Source of the DNA: Oscillospiraceae bacterium
GTDB lineage: Bacteria; Bacillota_A; Clostridia; Oscillospirales; Oscillospiraceae
DNA length: 44,995 nucleotides
Direction: 5' to 3'
NCBI GenBank assembly: GCA_021771675.1
Contig: JAETOP010000017.1
Coordinates: 1 to 44,995 of the forward strand
Shown: in pieces, positions 1 through 8,349 of the stretch
How positions within the stretch are numbered: the stretch's first letter is position 1
Layout of the letters: every line of letters begins with the position of its first letter
Notes under the pieces: model-generated
The model's input: only the letters and a program-made list of their open reading frames with translations
Told to the model about the DNA's origin: nothing
Database searches by the model: none
Position numbers and translations under genes: made by a program

Positions 1-1328
1 GCGGCGCTGAGGATGCTGCAGTCGTGCTTCAAAACAGCCTTTACCGCCGCTTCCTGATTGTCTCTCAGTTCTCCCAGAAAGCGAACCTCCAGCGTTTTCC
101 CGGCGGCTCGTTTCTCCTCAATTTGAACAGGAATTTCCGCTTCCTGGCACCGTTCCAACAGTTCATCCAGCAGACCTCGAGGAATACAAAGAAAACCTTC
201 GTCGTCCTCTCCCAGGTACAGATACCGGGAGTTGGAGAAATTGGACAGGCCCATTGCCCGGTTTCGATAGAACATGGGATTGGCAATGGCAGCCATCCCG
301 CGAATCTGGTTTTGCAGCCGGGGCTTCAGATTTCCAGTCTCAATGTAAATACGATTTGCAAGGGTCAAGTGCAGCGGCCCTTCTGCATCTTCCTTGTAAA
401 GTTTCTTGCTTCGCTCCCATGGCTTCGTTTCTTCCGGCAGGAAACAGTCCTGGGGTGTTTCCGCAACATTCCATTTTTTGATACAGTCCTCAATCGTCTC
501 TGCGGATAATCTCTGCGTTGCAAACAATGCACCCCATTGATCTGCAAAGGGTTCCCAGTTTTCGTCCACAAAGGCGCTGTTGCCATTTTTCAGTGCCTGT
601 CCCTGCAATGGGAGGGCAATCAGATAGCCCAGCTCCCCATCGGCGATGCTGGTCTGCGTCGGTAGCATTCGGTCGTAAAACCGGAAGGATTTCAGATTCA
701 CCGTCTCCGCACCCTTTTCCAGCAGCGCCATTCCAAACCGGCGAACCAATCCGGCATCCACAGGACAATCAAAGAAAATCCAAAGATGCCCGCCCCGGCC
801 GGAACGGGAACGCTCCACCAGACAGGGAATGGAATTGGCACCGCACACCTGCCGCAGGGCATCCACTTCCTCCATCCAGCGGTTGTCCGTGTTCCCAAAG
901 TCCAGCGCTTCGGCACCCTTTTCGTGGTTGTCAAAGTCAAACACCAGAAACCGGCAGCTTCCATCCGGAAACAGAGGATAGACCCCAATCACATCCGACC
1001 CATCCGGATTCTCTCCCCGCAGATGATCCATAATCTGCTCCGCTTCCAGGGCTTTCCACTTCCGATTGGCACAATCCTTACATCTGACCTTTTTCCCGGC
1101 CTTCTTGGGACACAGTCCATCCTTCCACAGATTCTCGCATTGGGGATAATACTGTGTCCTCCCGGTGGTTTTGTTCATACTTCGCTTGCTGTAAACATCT
1201 GTCCGGCCCCAGAAGTAGGAATAAAACCGACGGGCAAGCTGCCTGGTAATCTCCACAGGAGCGACCTCCGGCTGGCGTACATACGGAATATAGTTGCGGA
1301 GCATGGCATCCTGGTCGGCAATGGACAT
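1..1328 (-). CDS. TOTE-type primase-helicase, partial (runs off left edge)
   Basis: One uninterrupted minus-strand frame runs from ATG at 1328 to the window edge (442 codons, no stop). The N-terminus carries a YPQCEN...LCPKK...CKDC cysteine cluster (about residues 48-75, probable zinc ribbon). It is followed by an archaeo-eukaryotic primase core with the metal-binding VFDFD motif (about residue 126) and SGRGGHLWIFFD containing the family histidine (about 176), then FRFYDRMLPTQ. The last residues (LGELRDNQEAAVKAVL) look like the entry to an SF2 helicase. This order is that of the large primase-helicase proteins described in TOTE conflict systems, thought to act against invading nucleic acid. 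The start is uncertain: family members usually have extra residues upstream, and this frame meets a truncated gene at the same place, so the N-terminus may itself be cut. The fold assignment is confident; the function is inferred. Confidence 0.8.
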   Translation of the reverse strand, partial: MSIADQDAMLRNYIPYVRQPEVAPVEITRQLARRFYSYFWGRTDVYSKRSMNKTTGRTQYYPQCENLWKDGLCPKKAGKKVRCKDCANRKWKALEAEQIMDHLRGENPDGSDVIGVYPLFPDGSCRFLVFDFDNHEKGAEALDFGNTDNRWMEEVDALRQVCGANSIPCLVERSRSGRGGHLWIFFDCPVDAGLVRRFGMALLEKGAETVNLKSFRFYDRMLPTQTSIADGELGYLIALPLQGQALKNGNSAFVDENWEPFADQWGALFATQRLSAETIEDCIKKWNVAETPQDCFLPEETKPWERSKKLYKEDAEGPLHLTLANRIYIETGNLKPRLQNQIRGMAAIANPMFYRNRAMGLSNFSNSRYLYLGEDDEGFLCIPRGLLDELLERCQEAEIPVQIEEKRAAGKTLEVRFLGELRDNQEAAVKAVLKHDCSILSA

Positions 1329-1331
1329 ACT

Positions 1332-2051
1332 ACCATTGCCTTCCCGCTGATCTCCTCCGGCATCTTTGGATATCCGAAGGAAGCCGCTTGGGAGGTCGCC
1401 ATTCGCTCCATGAAGGATTATCAGAATGAGCATCCCGATTATGCCCTTGATGTAATATTCGCTGTATTGGCAGATGAGATGAAAGCCATGGGAGAGAAAG
1501 CGCTGTCTGCTGCTCTGCCAAAAGGCGTGGCCCCGACGTTCTTCCAGATCGTGCGTTTCCACAGAACCGAGGAAGAGAATGGCTACTTGAGCAACTGGTA
1601 TCTTCGTGATTTTGAATTAGATGGAAAAAACTATTGCTGCGTGGAGCAGTATATGATGGAGCAGAAGGCGCTGTTATTCTCTGATTTTGAGATGGCCGGG
1701 AAGATTATGCAGACAAAAGATCAGCAGGAAATGCAGGACCTTGGCCGTGCCGTCAGAAACTTCGATTCCAGAATCTGGGATGGCCAGAAGCAGTTGATTG
1801 TGTACACCGGTCTGCTGGCAAAGTTTGGCCAGAACCCGGATTTGTTAGGACGATTGATTGAAACCGGAACCGCCACCCCTGTGGAATGCTCTCGCTCTGA
1901 TCGGATTTGGGGCATTGGCCTAGGCATGGATGACCTGAATGCCGCCAATCCTTCCAAGTGGAATGGACAGAATCTCCTCGGTTTTGCACTCAAAGCTACC
2001 CGCACGGAACTGATGAGAAGGATGCTAAAAAGTGCGAAAAACTTTAATTAA
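1332..2051 (+). pseudogene. 5'-truncated macro domain-NADAR fusion
   Basis: The frame from about 1332 encodes the last third of a macro domain (IAFPLISSGIFGYPKEAAWE, then the terminal helix). It runs directly into a complete NADAR/YbiA-like domain: YLSNWYLRDFELDGKNY, the CVEQYMMEQKAL motif, a VRNFD.RIWDGQK block and a C-terminal WNGQNLLGFAL. Macro domains bind or hydrolyse ADP-ribose, and NADAR proteins act on ADP-ribosylated or N-glycosidic nucleotides, so the fusion would handle ADP-ribose marks. About 100 residues of the macro domain, including its N-terminal strand and first phosphate loop, are absent. The frame stays open upstream to 786 only because it lies antisense to the primase gene; those residues are not macro-like. 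No start codon or ribosome binding site is visible at the true 5' end, so this is called a remnant, although the NADAR half could still fold. Confidence 0.75.
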
Positions 2052-2450
2052 ACGGCTTGAGTGCATAGAAGGGTTTTCGGGAACAGATCGCCGTGGACTT
2101 ATCCCCTGAAGGACAGGCAAGGTTGAAACGATGGAAAACCATGAGATTTTCTTCCTCCTTCATGTATAGTAGCGCAGCGACAAGCGGATTTGTTCCCAAG
2201 GGCAGTCATGGTCTGGACTTCGGATTGGACGTCGGGGCAGACCTGTTCCCTCAAAACCGGGTAAAATCTGACATCAAATCAGGCCGGTCAAGCCAGATAA
2301 GTTACCTGGCCTTGATACAATTTGAGGTCAGGAAATTTGTTTATTCTGGGAAAGTTCTTTGACACAGTCAACCGGGATAAAACACCTGAAGGTCGTTTTT
2401 TCAACATTACTGCACAGATTATTTGATATCAAACAAATGGAAGTGTGGGT
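2052..2450. other. Intergenic stretch without a convincing gene
   Basis: About 400 bases between the NADAR remnant and the GH43 promoter. An 89-codon plus-strand frame (2093-2362) has no recognisable domain and no good ribosome binding site, so it is not called. The last 100 bases are AT-rich and lead into the promoter. Confidence 0.5.
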
Positions 2451-2456
2451 TATAAT
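2451..2456 (+). promoter_or_regulatory. Probable -10 box for the GH43-sulfatase operon
   Basis: A perfect TATAAT lies 43 bases upstream of the GTG start at 2499. The best -35-like hexamer, TTGATA at 2423-2428, is 22 bases away, too far for a standard sigma-70 promoter. Transcription may therefore depend on an activator, or the -35 may be weak (ATCAAA at 2428-2433 with 17-base spacing). Confidence 0.45.
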
Positions 2457-2498
2457 ACAGTCAAAATAAATCGTTTTTTCAGGAAAGAAGAATGCTGT

Positions 2499-3911
2499 GT
2501 GAATTACTTCGGGTTAAATCCTTATCTGCCACTTACCGAGCATGTGCCGGACGGTGAGCCCCGTCTATTTGAAGATCGGGTATATATTTACGGTTCCCAC
2601 GATCGGGCAAACGGGACGTCTTTTTGCCAGGAGGATTATGTAACTTGGTCGGCCTCCATCCATGATCTGACAGATTGGCGATATGAGGGAGTGATATACC
2701 GAAAGGAGCAAGATCCTTTGAACCCGGAGGGACGGCTTGCCTTGTTTGCTCCGGATGTGGTGCAGGGTACGGACGGAAAATACTATTTGTATTATTGTCT
2801 GCAGATTCAGCCGGTCATCAGCGTGGCCATCAGTGATTCCCCCTCAGGGCCTTTTGAATTCTTGGATCATGTGCACCGTCCGGACGGCAGGCTGCTAAAG
2901 GAGTTCATGCCTTATGATCCGGCAGTGTTGGTGGATGATGATGGCCAAGTGTTCCTGTATTATGGCTTCTCCGCTGTGTTTATCTCTGAAAAATACGGCG
3001 TGCCCATCAGTCCGGGATCAATGATGGTGAAATTGGCACCGGATATGGTAACGGCTCTCACCGAACCGGAGCCTATGATCCCCTGGGAAGGGCGGGCTGC
3101 TGGAACAGAGTTTGAAGCACATCCATTTTTTGAAGCATCCTCCATTCGGAAGATTCACGGTAAATATTATCTGGTCTATTCCAGCAAGTGGTTCCGGGAG
3201 CTGTGCTATGCCATCAGCGACCACCCGGACAGAGGGTTCCACTACGGCGGTGTGATCGTAGACAACACCGACATCGGTATGAACGGACGCACGGAGCCCG
3301 CCTGCGCCACTGGCACGAACCACGGCGGTCTGGTGGATTTGGGGGACAAGGTGTATATCTTCTACCACCGTCATACCAATGGCACCTCCTATTCCCGCCA
3401 GGGCTGTGCAGAAGAAGTTCGGATTGAAGCCGACGGCTCCATCCGCCAGGTAGAAATCACCTCATGCGGTCTCAACGGAGGGCCGCTCCCGGCAACTGGC
3501 GAATGGCCCGCCGCAATCTGCTGCTGGTTGTACGGCGATTTCTCCCCCCTATTTCATAAGCATATGAATGAATATAACAGGGAAGAGATTGCCTGCATTG
3601 CCCAAGATGGCGATGAGGTCTATATTCGCAATATGATGACAAACACCACTGCCTGCTTTAAGTACTTCCGGTTTGATTCACCGGTTAATGTGACATTGTG
3701 GCTGCGAGGAAGGGCAAGCGGTACGGTTAGCCTTCGCCTCGATGACGCGGATTCTTCTCCCGTAGCCTCTTCCGGTGTGTCGCTGTTTTCTGACCACTGG
3801 AAGACAATCACCCTGCCTGTCTGTATGACCGGAACCCACAGCTTATTGGTCACCTATCAGGGAGAAGGTGCAGTGGACTTTCTGAAACTTGTTTTTACAA
3901 AAAATGAATAG
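2499..3911 (+). CDS. GH43-like glycoside hydrolase with CBM6-like C-terminus
   Basis: A 470-residue protein, probably an exo- or oligosaccharide-acting glycosidase of the five-bladed beta-propeller GH43 type. The GTG at 2499 is chosen because AGGAAAGAAG (2481-2490) is well spaced before it and the family opening NYFGLNPYLP.EHVPDGEPR follows at once; an earlier GTG at 2445 lies on the promoter. Family features are the PDGEP aspartate near residue 20 (catalytic base region), FAPDVVQGTDGKYYLYY (pKa-modulating Asp) and FFEASSIRKIHGKYYLVYSS (general acid Glu). The last ~100 residues form a beta-rich CBM6-like module. No signal peptide is visible, so a cytoplasmic location is expected. It is first in an operon with two sulfatases (14 bases to the next gene). 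The substrate sugar cannot be read from sequence. Confidence 0.85.
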   Translation: MNYFGLNPYLPLTEHVPDGEPRLFEDRVYIYGSHDRANGTSFCQEDYVTWSASIHDLTDWRYEGVIYRKEQDPLNPEGRLALFAPDVVQGTDGKYYLYYCLQIQPVISVAISDSPSGPFEFLDHVHRPDGRLLKEFMPYDPAVLVDDDGQVFLYYGFSAVFISEKYGVPISPGSMMVKLAPDMVTALTEPEPMIPWEGRAAGTEFEAHPFFEASSIRKIHGKYYLVYSSKWFRELCYAISDHPDRGFHYGGVIVDNTDIGMNGRTEPACATGTNHGGLVDLGDKVYIFYHRHTNGTSYSRQGCAEEVRIEADGSIRQVEITSCGLNGGPLPATGEWPAAICCWLYGDFSPLFHKHMNEYNREEIACIAQDGDEVYIRNMMTNTTACFKYFRFDSPVNVTLWLRGRASGTVSLRLDDADSSPVASSGVSLFSDHWKTITLPVCMTGTHSLLVTYQGEGAVDFLKLVFTKNE

Positions 3912-3925
3912 AAAGAGAGAACGCT

Positions 3926-5443
3926 ATGAGAATCCTGTATGTAGATATTGATACGCTTCGCCCGGATCATCTGGGCTGCTATGGGTATCCCAGAAACACC
4001 AGCCCCCGGATTGATGAGGTTGCCAAAGAGGGGGTCCGGTTTACCGGCTATCATTGCTCCGACGCTCCTTGCCTGCCCAGCCGTGCAGCGTTGATGACCG
4101 GACGATTTGGCATACACAACGGCTGTATTGGCCACGGCGGTGTAAACGCAGAAATGCGTCCTGAAGGGCACAAACGGGGTATGGCGGATTTTAACGGGCG
4201 CTACAATCTGCCTGCCGTTCTGCGCCGCTGCGGTCTGAAAACCGCAACGATCAGCAGTTTCCCGGATCGCCATGCTGCATGGTGGTTCTATGGCGGCTTC
4301 GATGAGTGCTATAACATCGGCAAGCGGGGACTGGAATCCGCCCATGAGGTGTTGCCCATTGCCCTGGACTGGTTGAAGCGGAAGGAAGGTACGGATAACT
4401 GGTTCCTGCATTTGCATGTGTGGGATCCTCATCTGCCTTACCGCGTGCCGGAGAAGGTGGGCAAGCCCTTTGCCCATACCCAACTGCCTGATCCCTGGAT
4501 GACAGAGGAGATTATTCACCAGCATCGCACCCAAAAACCCGGCGCCCACAGTGCCTGTGAAATCAACGGCTACCGGCCCGAGGATAACCCCGCAACCCCC
4601 CGCCAGCCCAGCCAGATTCGGAATTTAAACGATTTCCGTCAGATGATTGACGAATATGACACCGGTATATTCTATGCTGACCAGCAGCTGGGACAGGTAT
4701 TCGATCTGCTGCGGGAGCAGGGAATTTATGATGACACTGCCATTATCATTTCCTCTGACCACGGCGAGGACCTGGGTGAGCTGGGCAGCTATTGTGAGCA
4801 TGGAGAGGCTGATGAAATCGTTACCCATATCCCTCTGATTGTGAAATGGCCCGGGTGCGCAAAGGATGCTGTATCCCATGGCTTCCATTACAATGTGGAT
4901 TTGCTGCCCACCCTGATCGATCTGATGGGCGGCGTACCGGAATTCAAATGCAACCGGGTGGTGGGCAAGCCCAATCCCGTGGAGTACGATGGCGAGAGCT
5001 TTGCCGACGCCATCCGCACAGGTGCCAGCGGCGGGCGGGAATACCTGGTGGTCAGCCAGTGTGCTCATGTATGCCAGCGGGGCGTCCGCTTTGGCGACTG
5101 GCTGTATCTGCGTACCTATCACGACGGCTATCATCTGACAGAAGATGAGGAGCTGTTCAATGTGGCAGAGGATCCTCATGAGCTCCACAACCTGGCAGAG
5201 GAAAGAAAAGAACTTTGCTATCAGGGCGCCTGGCTGCTGGAGCACTGGGTTGCTGAGCAGATGAAGAAGAATATCACGGAAACTTGTATTGATCCGCTGT
5301 GGAGCGTCATTCATGACGGCGGCCCCTTCCACTGCCGGGGGTATCTCAAGAGCTACTGCGCATATCTGGAGGAAACCGACCGGGCAGATTTGGCATCTCA
5401 GCTGCGGGAGAAGCATCCCAACGAGCTTCTGGAAAGCTATTGA
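3926..5443 (+). CDS. Sulfatase 1 (Cys-type, CLPSR)
   Basis: A 505-residue type I sulfatase that hydrolyses sulfate esters, probably on a carbohydrate. Asp7 and Asp9 in YVDIDTLRPDHLGCYGY are the first metal ligands. Cys49 in CLPSRAALMTGR is the residue converted to formylglycine. SSDHGED (278-280) supplies further calcium ligands. The C-terminal part (VRFGDWLYLRTYHDGYH...LFNVAEDPHELHNLAEE) is the usual sulfatase C-terminal subdomain. The ATG at 3926 follows GAAAGAGAGAAC. There is no signal peptide, so the enzyme should act in the cytoplasm, where the maturase encoded at 21.5-22.7 kb also works. It overlaps the next sulfatase in a TGATG stop/start, indicating translational coupling. The sulfatase subfamily and target position are unknown. 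Confidence 0.92.
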   Translation: MRILYVDIDTLRPDHLGCYGYPRNTSPRIDEVAKEGVRFTGYHCSDAPCLPSRAALMTGRFGIHNGCIGHGGVNAEMRPEGHKRGMADFNGRYNLPAVLRRCGLKTATISSFPDRHAAWWFYGGFDECYNIGKRGLESAHEVLPIALDWLKRKEGTDNWFLHLHVWDPHLPYRVPEKVGKPFAHTQLPDPWMTEEIIHQHRTQKPGAHSACEINGYRPEDNPATPRQPSQIRNLNDFRQMIDEYDTGIFYADQQLGQVFDLLREQGIYDDTAIIISSDHGEDLGELGSYCEHGEADEIVTHIPLIVKWPGCAKDAVSHGFHYNVDLLPTLIDLMGGVPEFKCNRVVGKPNPVEYDGESFADAIRTGASGGREYLVVSQCAHVCQRGVRFGDWLYLRTYHDGYHLTEDEELFNVAEDPHELHNLAEERKELCYQGAWLLEHWVAEQMKKNITETCIDPLWSVIHDGGPFHCRGYLKSYCAYLEETDRADLASQLREKHPNELLESY

Positions 5444-7062
5444 TGGTGGATATTATGAAAAAAAGGCCTCATATTATTATCTTTAACCCCGACGAAATGC
5501 GGGCAGATACCATGTCCCATTTGGGCAATCCCGCTGCAATGACACCGGTGCTGGATCATTTTGCGGCTGAGGAGGCAGTGTCTTTCCGGCACGCCTATTG
5601 CCAGAATCCTGTCTGTGTTCCCTCACGGTGTAGCTTTTTTACGGGCCTGTACCCCCATGTGAATGGCCATCGCACCATGGCGCACCTGCTCCATCCCGGC
5701 GAAACCTCACTGTTTCAGGAGCTGAAGGATGCCGGATACTATGTTTGGATGAATGACCGCAATGATCTGATTGCCGGTCAGATTCCCGGATGGGCGGAGA
5801 GCCATGCCTCCGAAATTTATTACGGTGGCCAGAAGAAGCTGGGCCCGGGGCCTGAGAACCCAGGGCTCCGGGGCAAGCCCGGGGACAAGAATTACTATTC
5901 CCATCTGGAGGGCAAGCTGCTGCTGAACGATGAGGGCATCAACTACACCGGCGACGACGAGGTGTTGGACGCAGCCATTGACCGGATTCGCAATCGTCCT
6001 GCCGACCAGCCCCTGTGTATGTTCCTGGGGCTCATGTTCCCCCACACTCCCTACCGGGTAGAGGAGCCATATTACTCTATGATTGACCGCAGCAGGCTGC
6101 CCCACCGGATTCGTCCCGAGGAATGTACCGGAAAATCCAAAATGATCCAGCAAATCCAAAAGAATGTGAATATGGGCGCATACACGGAAGATGACTGGGA
6201 CGAGCTCCGGGCTATTTATTTAGGGATGTGCACGAAGGTGGACCGTCAGTTCGGCAAGCTGCTGCAGACGCTGAAAGACGAGGGCATCTACGACGACTGT
6301 GCCATATTCTTCCTCAGTGACCATGGTGACTTTGCCGGAGATTACGGCCTGGTTGAGAAGGCACAGAACAGCTTTGAAGAGTGCCTGACCAATGTGCCTC
6401 TGCTGGTGAAACCACCAAAGGGCTATGTTCTGGATGCCGGTATCAGCGACAGTTTGGTGGAGTTGGTGGATTTCTATGCCACCGCCATGGAGATGGCAGG
6501 CGTTGCACCTACCCACAGCCACTTTGGAAAAAGTCTGACAGGTGTTCTGGCTGACCGAAGCACCTGTGTCCGTCCTTTCGTCTGCTGCGAGGGTGGGCGC
6601 CTTCCCGGAGAAACACACTGCGACGAGTACCATAGCGCAGGGCCCAACGGAGCATCGACCAGCATTGTGTATTGGCCGAAAATGAAGGCTCAGGCCGATG
6701 ACGAGGCCCACGCAAAGGGAGTCATGCTTCGCAATATGCGGTACAAGTATGTGTGCCGGATCACCGGAGAAGATGAGCTTTATGACCTTCAGGAGGATCC
6801 CGGCGAAACAACCAACCGCATTGCCGATCCCGCCTTGGCTGCGGTGCTGGCACAGATGCGCATTCAGCTGATGCGCTGGATGGTGGAAACAGCGGATGTC
6901 GTGCCCCTGAAGCGGGACGAGCGGTTTACCCCCGAAATGCTCTGGGCCAGAGTCCGTGGCCTGGTTCCGGAGAGGCATGAGCAGGAGGTTCGTCAGAAAA
7001 TCGCCGAGGGCATCTCATTCCCCATGCTCATGGGCTACTGCCGCAGCCTACAGGAAAAGTAA
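5443..7062 (+). CDS. Sulfatase 2 (Cys-type, CVPSR)
   Basis: A 539-residue sulfatase. Key features are FNPDEMRADTMSHLGNP near the N-terminus (metal ligands), Cys58 in PVCVPSRCSFFTGLYPHVNGH (formylglycine site) and FLSDHGDFAGDYGLVEKAQNSFEE (calcium ligands and active-site lysine region). ATG 5443 overlaps the previous stop (TGATG) and has GGAAAG upstream; ATG 5455, preceded by GGTGG, is an alternative that loses four residues. There is no signal peptide. A long C-terminal extension after the YDLQEDPGETTN block (about 85 residues) is helical and charged. The tight coupling to sulfatase 1 suggests the two remove different sulfate groups from one imported substrate; that is inference. Confidence 0.92.
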   Translation: MVDIMKKRPHIIIFNPDEMRADTMSHLGNPAAMTPVLDHFAAEEAVSFRHAYCQNPVCVPSRCSFFTGLYPHVNGHRTMAHLLHPGETSLFQELKDAGYYVWMNDRNDLIAGQIPGWAESHASEIYYGGQKKLGPGPENPGLRGKPGDKNYYSHLEGKLLLNDEGINYTGDDEVLDAAIDRIRNRPADQPLCMFLGLMFPHTPYRVEEPYYSMIDRSRLPHRIRPEECTGKSKMIQQIQKNVNMGAYTEDDWDELRAIYLGMCTKVDRQFGKLLQTLKDEGIYDDCAIFFLSDHGDFAGDYGLVEKAQNSFEECLTNVPLLVKPPKGYVLDAGISDSLVELVDFYATAMEMAGVAPTHSHFGKSLTGVLADRSTCVRPFVCCEGGRLPGETHCDEYHSAGPNGASTSIVYWPKMKAQADDEAHAKGVMLRNMRYKYVCRITGEDELYDLQEDPGETTNRIADPALAAVLAQMRIQLMRWMVETADVVPLKRDERFTPEMLWARVRGLVPERHEQEVRQKIAEGISFPMLMGYCRSLQEK

Positions 7063-7124
7063 TCGCAGAAGTACGGATCAACGCTTCTGTTCATATCGGA
7101 ATGCACATGAAGGAGGTAATTGCT

Positions 7125-8123
7125 ATGATGCCACCAAAAGAGAATTTTCTGGAAGTAATCCGAAAAAATGGCAAGCCGCAGTATCTTCCGGCCTGCTATG
7201 ATGCCTGCGTGCCGATTGGAGGAGATCCGGTATTCCAGTTTGTTCGGGGAAACCGGATTCGCGGAACGGAGTCCATTGACCGGTGGGGCACACATATTTC
7301 ATTCCCGGCGGATGCCCCCGCCGCAGTTCCGCTTGTCACAGAACAGAACCAGGTTATTCAGGACCTGGAAAACTGGAGGGACTATGTTCGCGTTCCAGAT
7401 CTGCGGGGGAATTGCAGCGCCGGGTGGGAAAGTGTCCAGGAGGAAAAAGCAGCCGTTGACAGCAGCAAGTATCTGACCATTTCCATCATGGGAACCGGTA
7501 TTTTTGAGCAGCTTCATATGTTAATGACCTTTGAGAACACCCTGATGGGTTTCCTGGAATACCCGGAGCAGATGCATGAGCTGATTGCTGCCATTACCGA
7601 GTACCGACTGGAGTATATGAAGCTGCTTGTGGAAAACCTGCATCCGGATATGATTGTATCCCATGATGATTTTGGCAGCAGAACTTCTCTCTTTATGTCC
7701 CCGAATACCTGGCGGGAGTTCTTTAAGGAGCCCTATCGGAAGCTGTATCGCTACCTCCATGAAAACGGCGTGATTGTAATGCATCACGCAGACTCTTTCT
7801 GCGAGCCCATCGTGGAGGATCTTGCAGAAATCGGTGTAGATATCTGGCAGGGGGTGCTGCCCACCAACAATATCCCGGCCATGACAGAAAAGCTGCAGGG
7901 CAGAATGGCGCTGATGGGAGGGATTGACTCCATTATCGATCGGGAAGATGTTCCGGAAGACGAAATCCGGGAAGAAGTGCGCCGTGCGTTGAGGGAATAT
8001 GGAGATTTGCCGCATTTTATTCCAAGCATCACCTACGGTGGACCCGGCACGATTTATCCCCAGGTAGAGCCGGTAATCATTGATGAGATCCACCGGTGGA
8101 ATCGGGAAAAGTACGGTATTTGA
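7125..8123 (+). CDS. UroD-family (corrinoid methyltransferase-like) protein
   Basis: A 332-residue protein of the uroporphyrinogen decarboxylase superfamily. Bacterial members outside haem synthesis are mostly zinc-dependent methyltransferases (MtaA/CmuA-like) moving methyl groups between corrinoid proteins and coenzymes. Recognisable blocks are GIFEQLHMLMTFENTLMGF, DMIVSHDDFGSRTSLFMSPNTWREFFKPYRK-like and the MHHADSFCEPIVEDLAEIGVD segment (about residue 218), which sits where the family zinc ligands lie, then QGVLPTNN and GGIDS. Start 7125 is chosen because GAAGGAGGT (7109-7117) precedes it; the ATG at 7101 lies upstream of that site. It closes the GH43-sulfatase operon, 62 bases after sulfatase 2. 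No corrinoid protein is present nearby, so the reaction is unknown; demethylation of an O-methyl sugar is one possibility. Confidence 0.75.
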   Translation: MMPPKENFLEVIRKNGKPQYLPACYDACVPIGGDPVFQFVRGNRIRGTESIDRWGTHISFPADAPAAVPLVTEQNQVIQDLENWRDYVRVPDLRGNCSAGWESVQEEKAAVDSSKYLTISIMGTGIFEQLHMLMTFENTLMGFLEYPEQMHELIAAITEYRLEYMKLLVENLHPDMIVSHDDFGSRTSLFMSPNTWREFFKEPYRKLYRYLHENGVIVMHHADSFCEPIVEDLAEIGVDIWQGVLPTNNIPAMTEKLQGRMALMGGIDSIIDREDVPEDEIREEVRRALREYGDLPHFIPSITYGGPGTIYPQVEPVIIDEIHRWNREKYGI

Positions 8124-8252
8124 TGAGATGCTTCTGATGTGATCCACGGAAGCGGGAAAAGACTGCCGCCAGCAGCCGCAAAACATGTTCGGCTCCGGCT
8201 TCCTTCAAAATCGAATAGTCGGTTTTTCAACATTTTTCGTCTTTCAAATTAA

Positions 8253-8281
8253 TAGACAGGCGCGAGCATTCGCAATATAAT
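8253..8281 (+). promoter_or_regulatory. Sigma-70 promoter of the ABC transporter operon
   Basis: TAGACA (8253-8258) and a perfect TATAAT (8276-8281) are separated by exactly 17 bases, 69 bases before the transporter ATPase start. This near-consensus pair indicates that the transporter has its own strong promoter, separate from the GH43-sulfatase operon. Confidence 0.8.
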
Positions 8282-8349
8282 AGCGTACAGATAAGGAATT
8301 TAGGGCAGAAGTGCCAGATAATTCAACTTAGGAGGAGGGGTTCAAACCC

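Noticed and set aside
2093..2362. 89-codon plus-strand frame
   Set aside because: No recognisable domain, poor start context, lies in degenerate DNA after the NADAR remnant.
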